Shown here piece by piece: positions 10,764 to 20,511 of a stretch of 64,000 bases of DNA. The notes under the pieces are model-generated. The model saw nothing but the letters and a program-made list of their open reading frames with translations. It was not told where the DNA came from and made no database searches. The stretch covers positions 97,773 through 161,772 of the forward strand of contig JAGWUH010000002.1 of the NCBI GenBank assembly GCA_028868535.1. Reading direction: 5' to 3'. How positions within the stretch are numbered: position 1 is the first letter of the stretch; every line of letters starts with the position of its first letter. Position numbers and translations under genes: made by a program. Origin of the DNA: Sphingomonadales bacterium (GTDB lineage Bacteria; Pseudomonadota; Alphaproteobacteria; Sphingomonadales; Sphingomonadaceae).

Positions 10764-10827
10764 CCCGGCACCAATCGGCCGCTCCGGCGTTCTCCTCGTC
10801 GTGTTTCACGCGCGCGAGGAAGTGCCG

Positions 10828-11448
10828 ATGCCGTTTGTCCTGCCTGAACTGCCGTACCCGAAGGATGCCTTCGGCGACACCATCTCCGTCGAGACCTTCC
10901 AGTACCATCACGGCAAGCACCACAAGGCCTACGTCGACAAGACTAACCAGCTCGCCCCCGAGGCCGGGCTGGGCGACGCCCGCCTCAGCGCGGTGATCCG
11001 CCAGGCGCGCGCAGGCGGCAACCAGCCGCTGTTCAACAACGCCGCGCAGTTGTGGAACCACAGCTTCTACTGGCAATGCCTGTCGCCCGAACAGCAGCAA
11101 CCCGAAGGCCGCCTGAAGGCGCTGGTCGACGAAGGCTTCGGCGGCCACGAGGCGCTGCTGGCCGCGCTCGAAAAGGAAGCCGTCGGCCACTTCGCCAGCG
11201 GCTGGGCCTGGCTGGTGCTCGACGGCGGCCGGCTCAAGGTCACCTCGCTGCACGATGCCGACAGCCCGGTCGCGCACGAGGGGATGCAGCCGCTGCTCAC
11301 CGTCGACGTCTGGGAACACGCCTACTACGTCGATTACCGCAACGACCGCGCCGGCCACGTCAAGGCGCTGCTGGCCAACGCGATCAACTGGGACTTCGTC
11401 GCGCAGAACCTGGACGGCAACGGCGTCAGCCGGGCCGACCAGGGCTGA
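10828..11448 (+). CDS. sodB: Superoxide dismutase [Fe]
   Basis: FVLPELPYPKDAF...FQYHHGKHHKAYVDKTN; NAAQLWNHSFYWQCLSP; DVWEHAYYVDYRNDR. Confidence 0.95.
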   Translation: MPFVLPELPYPKDAFGDTISVETFQYHHGKHHKAYVDKTNQLAPEAGLGDARLSAVIRQARAGGNQPLFNNAAQLWNHSFYWQCLSPEQQQPEGRLKALVDEGFGGHEALLAALEKEAVGHFASGWAWLVLDGGRLKVTSLHDADSPVAHEGMQPLLTVDVWEHAYYVDYRNDRAGHVKALLANAINWDFVAQNLDGNGVSRADQG

Positions 11449-11454
11449 CACGAA

Positions 11455-11491
11455 AAGGGCCGCCGCTCCCCCCTCGGGAGCGGCGGCCCTT
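11455..11491. terminator. Bidirectional rho-independent-like terminator between convergent sodB and the 11524-12096 gene
   Basis: Perfect 16-bp stem AAGGGCCGCCGCTCCC-CCCTC-GGGAGCGGCGGCCCTT followed by TGTTT and preceded by AAAA. Confidence 0.88.
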
Positions 11492-11523
11492 GTTTCCGCC
11501 GATGTTTCGCCCGGCTGAAGCGA

Positions 11524-12096
11524 TCAGCTCAGGTTGGCGCTCGCCATCGCATAGAGCATCGGCAGCGACAGCAGCAGGTTGGTGCGGCTGGCGGCCAGCG
11601 CGCGCGGCGCGGCGGCGGCCTTCTCGGCGTCGGTCGCCTCGATCAGGCCGAGGATCTTCTTCTGGGCCGGCCAGATGATGACCCAGACGTTGAACGCCAT
11701 GATGATCGCCAGCCACATGCCGAGGCCGATCAGGTTGACGTTGCCTTCGCCCTGGAAGGTCAGCGCCGGCACCAGGTAGTGGTTCTGCCCGGCGATCGCC
11801 AGTCCGGTGATCAGCGTCAGCAGCGCGCCATAGCGGAAGAAGAAGAACACTTTCGGCGCGATGTAGCCGGTCACGCCCTTCTTGAGCTCGGCCGGGACCG
11901 ACGGCATCGTCGGCACCTGCACGAAGTTCAGGTAATAGAGCAGGCCGATCCACAGGATGCCGAAGAACACGTGCAGCCAGTGGAACACCGAATTGACGTC
12001 GAGCGGCGCCGAGGCGCTGAAGTGGATCATCACCGCGATCGCGGCCACCAGGCCGACGACGAGCACGAGATGCAGATTTCCGAAGAACTTGGCCAT
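11524..12096 (-). CDS. Urate hydroxylase PuuD-like / multi-TM membrane protein
   Basis: Multi-TM protein with FHWLHVFFGILWIGLLYYLNFVQVP motif typical of the PuuD membrane family. Confidence 0.65.
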   Translation of the reverse strand: MAKFFGNLHLVLVVGLVAAIAVMIHFSASAPLDVNSVFHWLHVFFGILWIGLLYYLNFVQVPTMPSVPAELKKGVTGYIAPKVFFFFRYGALLTLITGLAIAGQNHYLVPALTFQGEGNVNLIGLGMWLAIIMAFNVWVIIWPAQKKILGLIEATDAEKAAAAPRALAASRTNLLLSLPMLYAMASANLS

Positions 12097-12232
12097 GGGG
12101 TTCCCCCTTTCGTGTCAGCGCCGGCAGTGGTCACCGGCGCGCAGAATTGCTGTTGGCTGCCCTGCGCGGCAGCCGCCCCTTATTGGCACATTCGCACGGG
12201 TTGTCACCCGGTTTTGACAACCGGTCGCAGTT

Positions 12233-12901
12233 CTAGCCCGCTTCGCCGCCGATATCGGTCGGCGCTTCCTCGCCCAGGCCGTGCCGCAGCAGCATCGGGA
12301 TATGTGCGAACGTGAACAGCAGCGACACCGGCATGAACAGCCACAGCTTCAGCGCGATCCAGGTGCCGAAACCGTTGTTGGCGGCATTGAAGTAGTGGCG
12401 CAGCACCTCGTTCAGCGCCGCGAAGAACAGGAAAAACCAGCCCCAGTTGCGCGACAGGATCATCCACCCGTCGTCGTCGAGCCCCTCGAACGCCGACGCC
12501 AGCAGCACCTTGAGCAGCGCCTTGCCCTTCCACACCCCCGCCAGCAACGAAAGCCCGAACAGCAGGTAGATCACCGTCGGCTTGACCTGGATCCAGAAGC
12601 TGTCGCGCAGGAACACGGTCAGCCCGCCGAACACCACGATCAGCGCCGTGGACAGTCCCAGCATCGCCGATATCCGCCGCAGCTTCCACCACGACACCGC
12701 CAGCGCCACCACCGCCGCCGCCATGAACGCCACGGTCGACCGGATCACCGCCATGACCTCGGCCACCGGCCGTTCCGGGCCGACGCCGTGGTTGGCCGGG
12801 GCATAGTGGCGATAGACCAGGAAGAACACCAGCACCGGGCCATAGTCGACCGCGAAGTTCAGCCAGCCCGCACCCTTCTTGCGCACCGTCTCGGTCATCA
12901 C
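12233..12901 (-). CDS. ispZ: Inner membrane-spanning protein YciB / septation protein IspZ
   Basis: NFAVDYGPVLVFFLVYR and KPTVIYLLFGLSLL motifs, adjacent to ftsY. Confidence 0.9.
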   Translation of the reverse strand: MMTETVRKKGAGWLNFAVDYGPVLVFFLVYRHYAPANHGVGPERPVAEVMAVIRSTVAFMAAAVVALAVSWWKLRRISAMLGLSTALIVVFGGLTVFLRDSFWIQVKPTVIYLLFGLSLLAGVWKGKALLKVLLASAFEGLDDDGWMILSRNWGWFFLFFAALNEVLRHYFNAANNGFGTWIALKLWLFMPVSLLFTFAHIPMLLRHGLGEEAPTDIGGEAG

Positions 12902-13839
12902 GCCACCCCCGCGATCACGCGCGCGACGAGGTCGGGATCGAACGGCCGCAGGTCGTCGAGCGTCTCGCCGACGCCGATCGCGTGGATCGGCAGGCCGTAC
13001 TGCTCGGCCGCCGCCACCAGCACGCCGCCGCGCGCGGTTCCATCCAGCTTGGTCATGACCAGCCCGGTAACGCCGGCCACCTCGCGGAAGATCTCGATCT
13101 GCGACAGGGCGTTCTGGCCGTTGGTCGCGTCGAGCACCAGCACGACGTCATGCGGCGCCTCCGGGTTCAGCCGCCCCAGCACCCGCCGGATCTTGGCCAG
13201 CTCGTCCATAAGCTCGCGCTTGTTCTGCAAGCGGCCGGCGGTGTCGACGATCAGCGCGTCGGTCCCCCGCTCCGTCGCCGCCTTGACCGCGTCGAACACG
13301 ATCGACGCCGGATCGCCACCTTCCGGCCCCTTGACGATCGGCACCCCCAGCCGGTCCGCCCAGACGCCGAGCTGGCCGATCGCCGCCGCGCGGAAGGTGT
13401 CGCCCGCCGCCAGCATCACCGCATAGTCCTGCTCCTGGAACAGGTGCGCCAGCTTGGCGATCGTCGTCGTCTTGCCCGATCCGTTGACGCCGATCACCAG
13501 GACCACGTGCGGCCGCGGAAACGCCGTTACCTCCAGCGGCTTCGCCACCGGCCGCAGGATCGCCGCGATCTCGCGCGCCACCGCCAGCTTGATCGATTGC
13601 GGATCGGCCCCGCGCTCGAAGCGCTCGTCGGCCAGCCGGTCGCGGATGCGCGCGGCGGCGCGCGGCCCCAGGTCGGACAGGATCAGTGCATCCTCGAGCT
13701 CGTCGAGCTGGTCGAGCGTGAGCTTCGTCGCGCCGGTGAACGCCGCCAGGTTGAGGTTCTCGCCCAGTCGCTCGCTGGTGCGGGCAAAACCGCCGAACAG
13801 CCGCTGCGCCCAGCTCCGCTTCTCGCCGCCGTCGCTCAT
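12898..13839 (-). CDS. ftsY: Signal recognition particle receptor FtsY
   Basis: GVNGSGKTTTIAKLAHLF (P-loop), DTFRAAAIGQL, DTAGRLQNKRELMDEL, TKLDGTARGG. Confidence 0.97.
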   Translation of the reverse strand: MSDGGEKRSWAQRLFGGFARTSERLGENLNLAAFTGATKLTLDQLDELEDALILSDLGPRAAARIRDRLADERFERGADPQSIKLAVAREIAAILRPVAKPLEVTAFPRPHVVLVIGVNGSGKTTTIAKLAHLFQEQDYAVMLAAGDTFRAAAIGQLGVWADRLGVPIVKGPEGGDPASIVFDAVKAATERGTDALIVDTAGRLQNKRELMDELAKIRRVLGRLNPEAPHDVVLVLDATNGQNALSQIEIFREVAGVTGLVMTKLDGTARGGVLVAAAEQYGLPIHAIGVGETLDDLRPFDPDLVARVIAGVA

Positions 13840-15011
13840 GCCAGCAACCCCGCCTCGAGCTTTCCCGGAACCACCGTCACCACGTCACCTGCCCTGCTGG
13901 CGGCGGGCAAGCGCACCCGCGCGAAGTTTTCCGCATGCCCGGTCCCGTCGCGCTCGGCCAGCACCTTTTGCGGCACGCCGATCAGCGATTGCAACCAGGC
14001 CAGACGCTCGCGCGCCACTTCCGCGCGCAGCTCGGCCGCGCGGGCGCGGATCACCGCCCGCTCCACCTGCGGCATCCGCGCCGCCGGCGTGCGGCCGCGC
14101 GCCGAGAACGGAAACACGTGCCCGTGGACGATCCCCAGCGCCCTGACCGCCGCGAGGTTGGCGGCGTGGGCCTCGTCATCCTCGGTCGGAAACCCGGCGA
14201 TCAGGTCGGCGCCGACGGCGATGTCCGGCCGCCGCGCCTTCAACCCGGCCACCAGCGCCATCGCGTCCGCCGGTGCATGCCGCCGCTTCATCCGCTTCAG
14301 CATCAGCGCGTCGCCATGCTGCAGCGACAGGTGCAACTGCGGCATGACCCGCGGCTCGCCCCCGAGCAGCTCGACCAGTTCCGCTTCGACTTCCGCCGGA
14401 TCGAGCGAGGAAAGCCGCAGCCGGGGCAGGGCAGGGACGGCGTCGAGGATCGCGCGAACCAGCGCCCCCAGTCGCGGCGTTCCCGGCAGGTCGCTGCCCC
14501 ATGCGGTCAGGTCCACCGCAGTCAGCACCACCTCGCGCACGCCGGCGTCGACCGCGCGCGCGATTTCCGCCGTCACCTCGGCGACAGGCCGCGACCGGCT
14601 CGGCCCGCGCCCCTCGGGGATCACGCAGAACGTGCAGGCATGGTCACAACCGGTCTGCACTGCGACGAACGCCCGCGTGTGCCGCGCGGGCCTCGGCGCC
14701 GGCGGGCCGGCGGCGACGTTCCAGGCCCGCGGATCGAGCTTCGCGCCATTGGCGATGAACCCGTCGATCTCGGCCATTTCCGCCAGCGCCCGCCGGTCGG
14801 TTTCGGCCGCGCAGCCGGTCACCAGCAGCCGCGCATCGGGCCGCGCCCGCCGCGCCTTGCGGATCGCCGCGCGCGTCTCGCGCAGCGCCGCGCCGGTCAC
14901 CGCGCAGGAATTGACCACGACGAGATCGCGCTCGTCCCGCAACAGCGCCCGCAGGCTCTCGCTCTCCGAGAGGTTCAGGCGGCACCCCAGCGAAATCACC
15001 TCGACGCTCAC
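13836..15011 (-). CDS. mtaB: tRNA (N6-threonylcarbamoyladenosine37) methylthiotransferase MtaB-like radical SAM enzyme
   Basis: VEVISLGCRLNLSESE, radical-SAM CxxxCxxC in QTGCDHACTFCVIPEGRGPSRSRP; GTG start overlapping dapF stop. Confidence 0.92.
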   Translation of the reverse strand: MSVEVISLGCRLNLSESESLRALLRDERDLVVVNSCAVTGAALRETRAAIRKARRARPDARLLVTGCAAETDRRALAEMAEIDGFIANGAKLDPRAWNVAAGPPAPRPARHTRAFVAVQTGCDHACTFCVIPEGRGPSRSRPVAEVTAEIARAVDAGVREVVLTAVDLTAWGSDLPGTPRLGALVRAILDAVPALPRLRLSSLDPAEVEAELVELLGGEPRVMPQLHLSLQHGDALMLKRMKRRHAPADAMALVAGLKARRPDIAVGADLIAGFPTEDDEAHAANLAAVRALGIVHGHVFPFSARGRTPAARMPQVERAVIRARAAELRAEVARERLAWLQSLIGVPQKVLAERDGTGHAENFARVRLPAASRAGDVVTVVPGKLEAGLLA

Positions 15012-15820
15012 GCCGCGTAGTCCGCGCTCTCGAAACTGCCGCGGAAGCTTTCGCTGGCGGGGCCGGCCATGACGATCACCCCGTCCTCGCGCCAGGTGAT
15101 GCGCAAGTCGCCGCCGGGCAGGCTCACCGTCACCGCGCGATCGCACAGCCCGCGCCGCATCGCCGCCACCGCCGTCGCGCAGGCGCCGGTGCCGCAGGCG
15201 AGCGTCAGCCCGGCGCCGCGCTCCCACACGCGCAGCCGGATCGCATCGCGCGCGGTCACGCTGGCGACGTTGACGTTGACGCGCTCGGGAAACAGCGGAT
15301 CGGTCTCGATCAGCGGCCCCAGCCGGTCCAGTTCGACCGCATCGCAATCGGCGACGAAGAACACCGCGTGCGGATTGCCGACATTGACCGCCACCGGGTT
15401 CTCCAGCGCCTCCCAGCCCACCGGCATCGCCAGCGTGTCCATCGCCCAGGCCAGCGGGATCGCGTCCCAGTCGAAGCGCGGCCGGCCCATCTCCACCGCG
15501 ATGCCCCGGCCGTCCGGCGCGGAATCGAGGATTCCCGCCAGCGTCTCGATCCGCGCCGCGCGGCCCAGCAGCAGCCCCACCGCCCGCGTGGCATTGCCGC
15601 AGGCGGCGACTTCGCTGCCATCCTGGTTGAAGATGCGCATGGCAACGTCGGCCCGCGCCGACGGGCCGATCACGATCAGCTGGTCGCAACCGATTCCGGT
15701 GTGCCGGTCGGCCAGCGCGCGCGCCAGCGCGGCATCGATCGCCGGCAGCGGCTGTTCGCGGCCGTCGAGCACGACGAAATCGTTGCCCAACCCGTGCATC
15801 TTGACGAAGGAAACGCGCAT
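15008..15820 (-). CDS. dapF: Diaminopimelate epimerase
   Basis: MRVSFVKMHGLGNDFVVLDGR, RIFNQDGSEVAACGNATR, LACGTGACATAV. Confidence 0.97.
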   Translation of the reverse strand: MRVSFVKMHGLGNDFVVLDGREQPLPAIDAALARALADRHTGIGCDQLIVIGPSARADVAMRIFNQDGSEVAACGNATRAVGLLLGRAARIETLAGILDSAPDGRGIAVEMGRPRFDWDAIPLAWAMDTLAMPVGWEALENPVAVNVGNPHAVFFVADCDAVELDRLGPLIETDPLFPERVNVNVASVTARDAIRLRVWERGAGLTLACGTGACATAVAAMRRGLCDRAVTVSLPGGDLRITWREDGVIVMAGPASESFRGSFESADYAA

Positions 15821-15875
15821 CCGCGCGCTCTAGTAGCCCGCGCGCGCCAGGTCCAGCCCGCCGCCGCTGTTGCCG

Positions 15876-17600
15876 TCAGGCCGCCGCCGTGGCGTCGCCC
15901 CGGTCGCGATTCTCGCCCCGATTCTCGCCGCGCGTCTCGCCGTCGGGAGAAGGGGGCGGGGCAGGGGCCGCCGGCGCCGCCATCAGGTCGCGCTGCGCCA
16001 GCATCGCGTTCACCATGTCGGCCGGCACCGGCCGTCCGTAGAGATAGCCCTGGCCCTTGAAGTTGCCGATCTTCTGCAGCTTCTCCAGCACCTCGCGGCT
16101 CTCGATCCCCTCGGCGGTGATCGGCAGGCCGAACCCTTCGCCCAGTGACTTGATGGTGTGGACGATCGTCTCGCTCTCGGCGTCATTGGCCATCGTCGTG
16201 ATGAAGCTGCGATCGATCTTGATGCGGTCGAACGGCAGTGACTTCAGCTGCGACAGCGAGGAATAGCCGGTGCCGAAATCGTCGAGGCTGATGCCGATGC
16301 CCTGGTTCTTCAGGCTGGTGATCAGCGTGTGCACGCCCGAGATGTTCTGGTGCAGGCAGGTCTCGGTAATCTCGATGTCGAGCCGGCTGGGCGGGAAGTT
16401 GGCTTCGACCAGCAGCTTCAGCAGCTTCTGCGCGAACCACGGGTCGCGCAGCTGGATCGGCGAGATGTTGACCGACAGCGTCAATTGCGGCGCCCACTCG
16501 CGGGCATCGCGCAGCGCCTGCGCGATCACCTGCTCGGACAGCTCGCCGATCAGCCCGATTTCCTCAGCGATCGGGATGAACACCTCCGGCCCGACCAGCC
16601 CGAGCTGCGGCGAGTTCCACCGCGCCAGCATCTCGAACCCGGTGAGCTCGCCGGTGCGCAGGTCGATCTGCTGCTCGTAGTAGGGCACGAACTCGCCTTG
16701 CGTGATGCCCCGCCGAAGCGCGCTTTCCAGCTCGCTGCGATAGCGGATCTCGCTCTCCATCGTGCCTTCGAACCACAAGTGCCGGTTCCGGCCGTTCTTC
16801 TTGGCCTGGTACATGGCAATGTCCGCCATGTGCAGCAGCGTGGCGGCGTCGATCGGCCCGTGGTTGAGCTGGTTGCGGCAGTCGCTGCGGGTCAACCCCA
16901 GCGAGACGGTCACCTGCCCGCGGAACTCGCCGACGCGCACCGGTGCGGACACGGCACGGATGATGCGCTCGGCCAGCCCGTCGACGATCTCCGGGCGATG
17001 CGGGTCGATCGAGACCACGCAGGCGAACTCGTCGCCGCCCAGCCGCGCCAGCAGCGATCCGGCCGGCAGCACCTCGCCGATCCGCCGCGCGCACTCGACC
17101 AGCAACTGGTCGCCGACGGCGTGGCCGTTGAAATCGTTGATCTGCTTGAAGTTGTCGAGGTCGATCATGATGAAGGTGGTGACCTCGCCCCGCGCCTGCG
17201 CCTCGGCGATCAGGCGGTCGGTCAGCGGGCCGATCGAGCGCCGGTTCAGGCACCCGGTCAGGGCGTCGGTCTCGGCCAGCAGCCGGGCCTGCTCCTCGGC
17301 CAGGCGATGCTCGCGCACCTCGCGCGAAAGCTGCTCGTGCCGGCGCCATCCCAGGATCAGCAGCGCGATGTTCAGCAACAGCGCGTTGGTCAGCAGCCGG
17401 TCCGGCCCCATGCCCAGCCCGGCGGCGGAGGCGACGATCCCGCCCAGCACCGTGCCGCCGTTGCCGACGAACAGGATCGTCGCCGCCGCGGTGACGCCCA
17501 GCAGCAACAGGTCGCGCTCGCCATGACGGCCGCGCACCTTCCCGGCGAGCGCGCGCGCCGTCCGGTCGGGTCTGGGCTTGTCGATGCCGGCCACGTCCAA
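15876..17600 (-). CDS. TM-GGDEF-EAL bifunctional diguanylate cyclase/phosphodiesterase
   Basis: ARLGGDEFACVV, GFEMLARW, SVNISPIQLRD, SLDDFGTGYSSLSQLKSLPFDRIKIDRSFI, ITAEGIE, GQGYLYGRP. Confidence 0.95.
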   Translation of the reverse strand: MDVAGIDKPRPDRTARALAGKVRGRHGERDLLLLGVTAAATILFVGNGGTVLGGIVASAAGLGMGPDRLLTNALLLNIALLILGWRRHEQLSREVREHRLAEEQARLLAETDALTGCLNRRSIGPLTDRLIAEAQARGEVTTFIMIDLDNFKQINDFNGHAVGDQLLVECARRIGEVLPAGSLLARLGGDEFACVVSIDPHRPEIVDGLAERIIRAVSAPVRVGEFRGQVTVSLGLTRSDCRNQLNHGPIDAATLLHMADIAMYQAKKNGRNRHLWFEGTMESEIRYRSELESALRRGITQGEFVPYYEQQIDLRTGELTGFEMLARWNSPQLGLVGPEVFIPIAEEIGLIGELSEQVIAQALRDAREWAPQLTLSVNISPIQLRDPWFAQKLLKLLVEANFPPSRLDIEITETCLHQNISGVHTLITSLKNQGIGISLDDFGTGYSSLSQLKSLPFDRIKIDRSFITTMANDAESETIVHTIKSLGEGFGLPITAEGIESREVLEKLQKIGNFKGQGYLYGRPVPADMVNAMLAQRDLMAAPAAPAPPPSPDGETRGENRGENRDRGDATAAA

Positions 17601-17821
17601 ATCCTTCGTTGCACCAGCCTGCAGGTCTAGAGGGATGTCGTGAAAGTCGGGTTAATTGCGGACGAAGCCTGCCGTCCCCGCGCCTGCGCGCCCGTTTTCC
17701 GCGGGTTTCCGCCACGAATCACGGGTCGTGCAACATTCGTGCATTGCCCGCTTGCCACCTGCGGAAACCCTCTCTATAGGCGCGCTCCTGCCCCGCGCAC
17801 CACTTCGGTGGGGCGCCCGGT

Positions 17822-17898
17822 CGGGGAGTAGCTCAGCCTGGTAGAGCACTGTCTTCGGGAGGCAGGGGCCGGAGGTTCGAATCCTCTCTCCCCGACCA
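17822..17898 (+). tRNA. tRNA-Pro (CGG anticodon)
   Basis: CGGGGAG...CTCCCCG acceptor, anticodon loop TTCGGGA, GGTTCGAATCC T-arm, encoded CCA. Confidence 0.95.
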
Positions 17899-17987
17899 AC
17901 TTCGCTTGATCGCGCCCGCGGCGCGGTTATGGCATCGCAGATCGGTCCGGCGCATCGCGCGCCGGCCGATGATCCCGGGAGGGGGCG

Positions 17988-20501
17988 ATGCCACATCATT
18001 CGGTCGATCCGGTGGAAAACCACGCCTTCTGGCGCGTGCTGCCGTCCGCGTCCTCCACGGACGAGGGGCTAACCGCGGCCGAAGCTGCGCTCCGGCTCGC
18101 CACGGACGGGCCCAACCGCATCGAGGAACCGGCCGCGCGCGGCCTCGTCGTGCGCGTGCTGCGCCGGCTCGCCGATCCGCTCGTGCTGATCCTGATCGCC
18201 GCCGCCGCCGTGTCGGGCGCCACCGGCGATACCGCCAGCCTCGTCATCATCCTCGTCATCGTCGCGTTCTCGGTCGGGCTCGACGTCGTCCAGGAACACG
18301 GCGCCGAGCGCGCGGCCGAGGCGCTGCGCCGCTCGATCGCGCTGCGCGTCACCGTGCTGCGCGATGGCCGACCGGTGCAGCTTCCCGCCGAACAGGTCGT
18401 GCGCGGAGACGTCTGCCGCCTCGCCCCGGGCAACCTCGTGCCCGCGGATGGCATCGTCCTCGCAAGCCGGGGCGCCCGCGTCGACGAATCGATTCTCACC
18501 GGGGAGCCCTGGCCGGCGGAGAAGCGGCCCGGCCCCAGCAACGCCGAATCTCTCGCCGACGCCTTCGATGCGCTGTTCGCCGGCACCGCGATGGTTTCGG
18601 GGGAGGCGACGATGCTCGTCGCCGCCACCGGCCGCGCCACCTGCCTCGGCGGCATCTCCGCCGATCTCGCCCATGACGAGCCGCCCCCGGCGTTCGAGCG
18701 CGGCTTGCGCCGGCTCGGCCTGCTGATCGTGCGGCTGACGCTGGCGCTGGTGCTGCTGGTGCTGCTCGCGCAGTTCCTCCACCATCGCCCGGCGCTCGAT
18801 GCGCTGATGTTCGCCGCCGCGCTCGCGGTCGGCCTCACGCCCGAGCTGCTGCCGATGGTCACCACCGTCACGCTGACGCGCGGCGCGGTGCGGATGGCGC
18901 GGCGCAAGGTCATCGTCAAGCGGCTGGCGGCGATCCACGACCTCGGCGCGATGGACGTCTTGTGCACCGACAAGACCGGCACGCTCACCGCCGCGCGCAT
19001 CGCGCTCACCGCCACGCTCGCGCCGGACGGTGCCGAAAGCGCCGCCGTCCGCGAACTCGCGGCGGTCAACAGCCACTATGCCAGCGGCGTCGGCAACCCG
19101 CTTGACGAGGCGATCCTCGCCGCCGCGCCCGACCTTTCCGGCTGGACCCGCGTCGCCGACCTGCCGTTCGATTTCGAGCGCCGCCGCAGCGCCGTGCTCG
19201 CCGAGCGCGACGGGGAACGCCTGCTGATCGTCAAGGGCGCGCCCGAGGACGTGCTGGCGCTGTGCACCGACCTCGACGATGCCGCCCGCGCCCGCGCCAC
19301 CGCGCTGGTCGAGGCGCACGCCGCCGCCGGCGAACGCCTGCTCGCCGTCGCCACCCGCGTCATGCCCGGCGTTACCGCCGTCTCCCATGCCGACGAGGCC
19401 GGTCTCGCGCTTGCCGGCTTCGCCTGCTTCCTCGATCCGCCCAAGCCGTCCGCCGCCGCCGCGATCGCGCGCCTCCACGGCCTCGGCGTCCGCGTGAAGA
19501 TCGTCTCGGGCGATGCCGCCCCGGTGGTCAGCCACCTCGTCGCGTCGCTCGGCATCCCCGCGCAGGGCCTGCTGACCGGCGCCGAGATCGAGCGCATGAA
19601 CGATCGCACGCTGCGCGCCGCGGTCGCCCGCCACGATCTCTACGCCCGCGTCTCGCCCGACCAGAAGCTGCGCGTGATCCACGCGCTGTCGCGCGCCGGC
19701 CATACCGTCGGCTTCATGGGCGACGGCATCAACGACGCCCCGGCGATCCACGCCGCCGATGCCGGGCTCTCGGTCGATACCGCCACCGACGTCGCCCGCG
19801 CCGCGGCGGACCTGATCCTGCTCGACAACGATCTCGGCGTCGTCGCCGACGGCGTCGAGGAAGGCCGGCGGACGTATGCCAACATCATGAAATACGTGCG
19901 CATGGGCACCAGCTCGAACTTCGGCAACATGCTGTCGATGGCGGTCGCCTCGCTGGTCGTGCCGTTCCTGCCGATGACCGGGGTGCAGATCCTGCTCAAC
20001 AACCTGCTCTACGATCTCTCGCAGACCGGCATCCCGTTCGATGCCGTCGATGCCGAGGACCTCGCCGCCCCGCGCAACTGGAGCATAGCCGCGATCGAGC
20101 GCTTCACCGCGGTGATGGGCCCGTTGTCGTCGCTGTTCGATCTCGCCACCTTCGCGCTGCTGCTGCTGGTGTTCCACGCGGGCGTGGGGGAGTTCCGCAC
20201 CGCCTGGTTCGTCGAATCGATGCTGACCCAGTTGCTGGTGATCTTCGTCATCCGCACCCGCGGCCGCCCCTGGCGCAGCCGCGCCAACCGCACCCTCGTC
20301 GCCACCTGCCTCGGCGCGCTGGCGGCGGCGCTGCTCGCCGCGTTCGGCCCCTGGCGCGCCCTGTTCGGCTTCGCCCCGCTGCCCGGCCACCTACTGGGCC
20401 TCGTCGCACTGCTCGCCGCCGCCTACCTGCTGCTGGCCGAACTGCTCAAGCGTCTGGCAATGCGCGAAAACACGCTTGCCCGTCGCCGCCGCGCTGCCTA
20501 G
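17988..20501 (+). CDS. Cation-translocating P-type ATPase (MgtA-like)
   Basis: CTDKTGTLT phosphorylation motif, GDGINDAPAI, ILTGEPWP, KGAPEDVL; two C-terminal TM clusters. Confidence 0.9.
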   Translation: MPHHSVDPVENHAFWRVLPSASSTDEGLTAAEAALRLATDGPNRIEEPAARGLVVRVLRRLADPLVLILIAAAAVSGATGDTASLVIILVIVAFSVGLDVVQEHGAERAAEALRRSIALRVTVLRDGRPVQLPAEQVVRGDVCRLAPGNLVPADGIVLASRGARVDESILTGEPWPAEKRPGPSNAESLADAFDALFAGTAMVSGEATMLVAATGRATCLGGISADLAHDEPPPAFERGLRRLGLLIVRLTLALVLLVLLAQFLHHRPALDALMFAAALAVGLTPELLPMVTTVTLTRGAVRMARRKVIVKRLAAIHDLGAMDVLCTDKTGTLTAARIALTATLAPDGAESAAVRELAAVNSHYASGVGNPLDEAILAAAPDLSGWTRVADLPFDFERRRSAVLAERDGERLLIVKGAPEDVLALCTDLDDAARARATALVEAHAAAGERLLAVATRVMPGVTAVSHADEAGLALAGFACFLDPPKPSAAAAIARLHGLGVRVKIVSGDAAPVVSHLVASLGIPAQGLLTGAEIERMNDRTLRAAVARHDLYARVSPDQKLRVIHALSRAGHTVGFMGDGINDAPAIHAADAGLSVDTATDVARAAADLILLDNDLGVVADGVEEGRRTYANIMKYVRMGTSSNFGNMLSMAVASLVVPFLPMTGVQILLNNLLYDLSQTGIPFDAVDAEDLAAPRNWSIAAIERFTAVMGPLSSLFDLATFALLLLVFHAGVGEFRTAWFVESMLTQLLVIFVIRTRGRPWRSRANRTLVATCLGALAAALLAAFGPWRALFGFAPLPGHLLGLVALLAAAYLLLAELLKRLAMRENTLARRRRAA

Positions 20502-20511
20502 CCTCCGGGCC

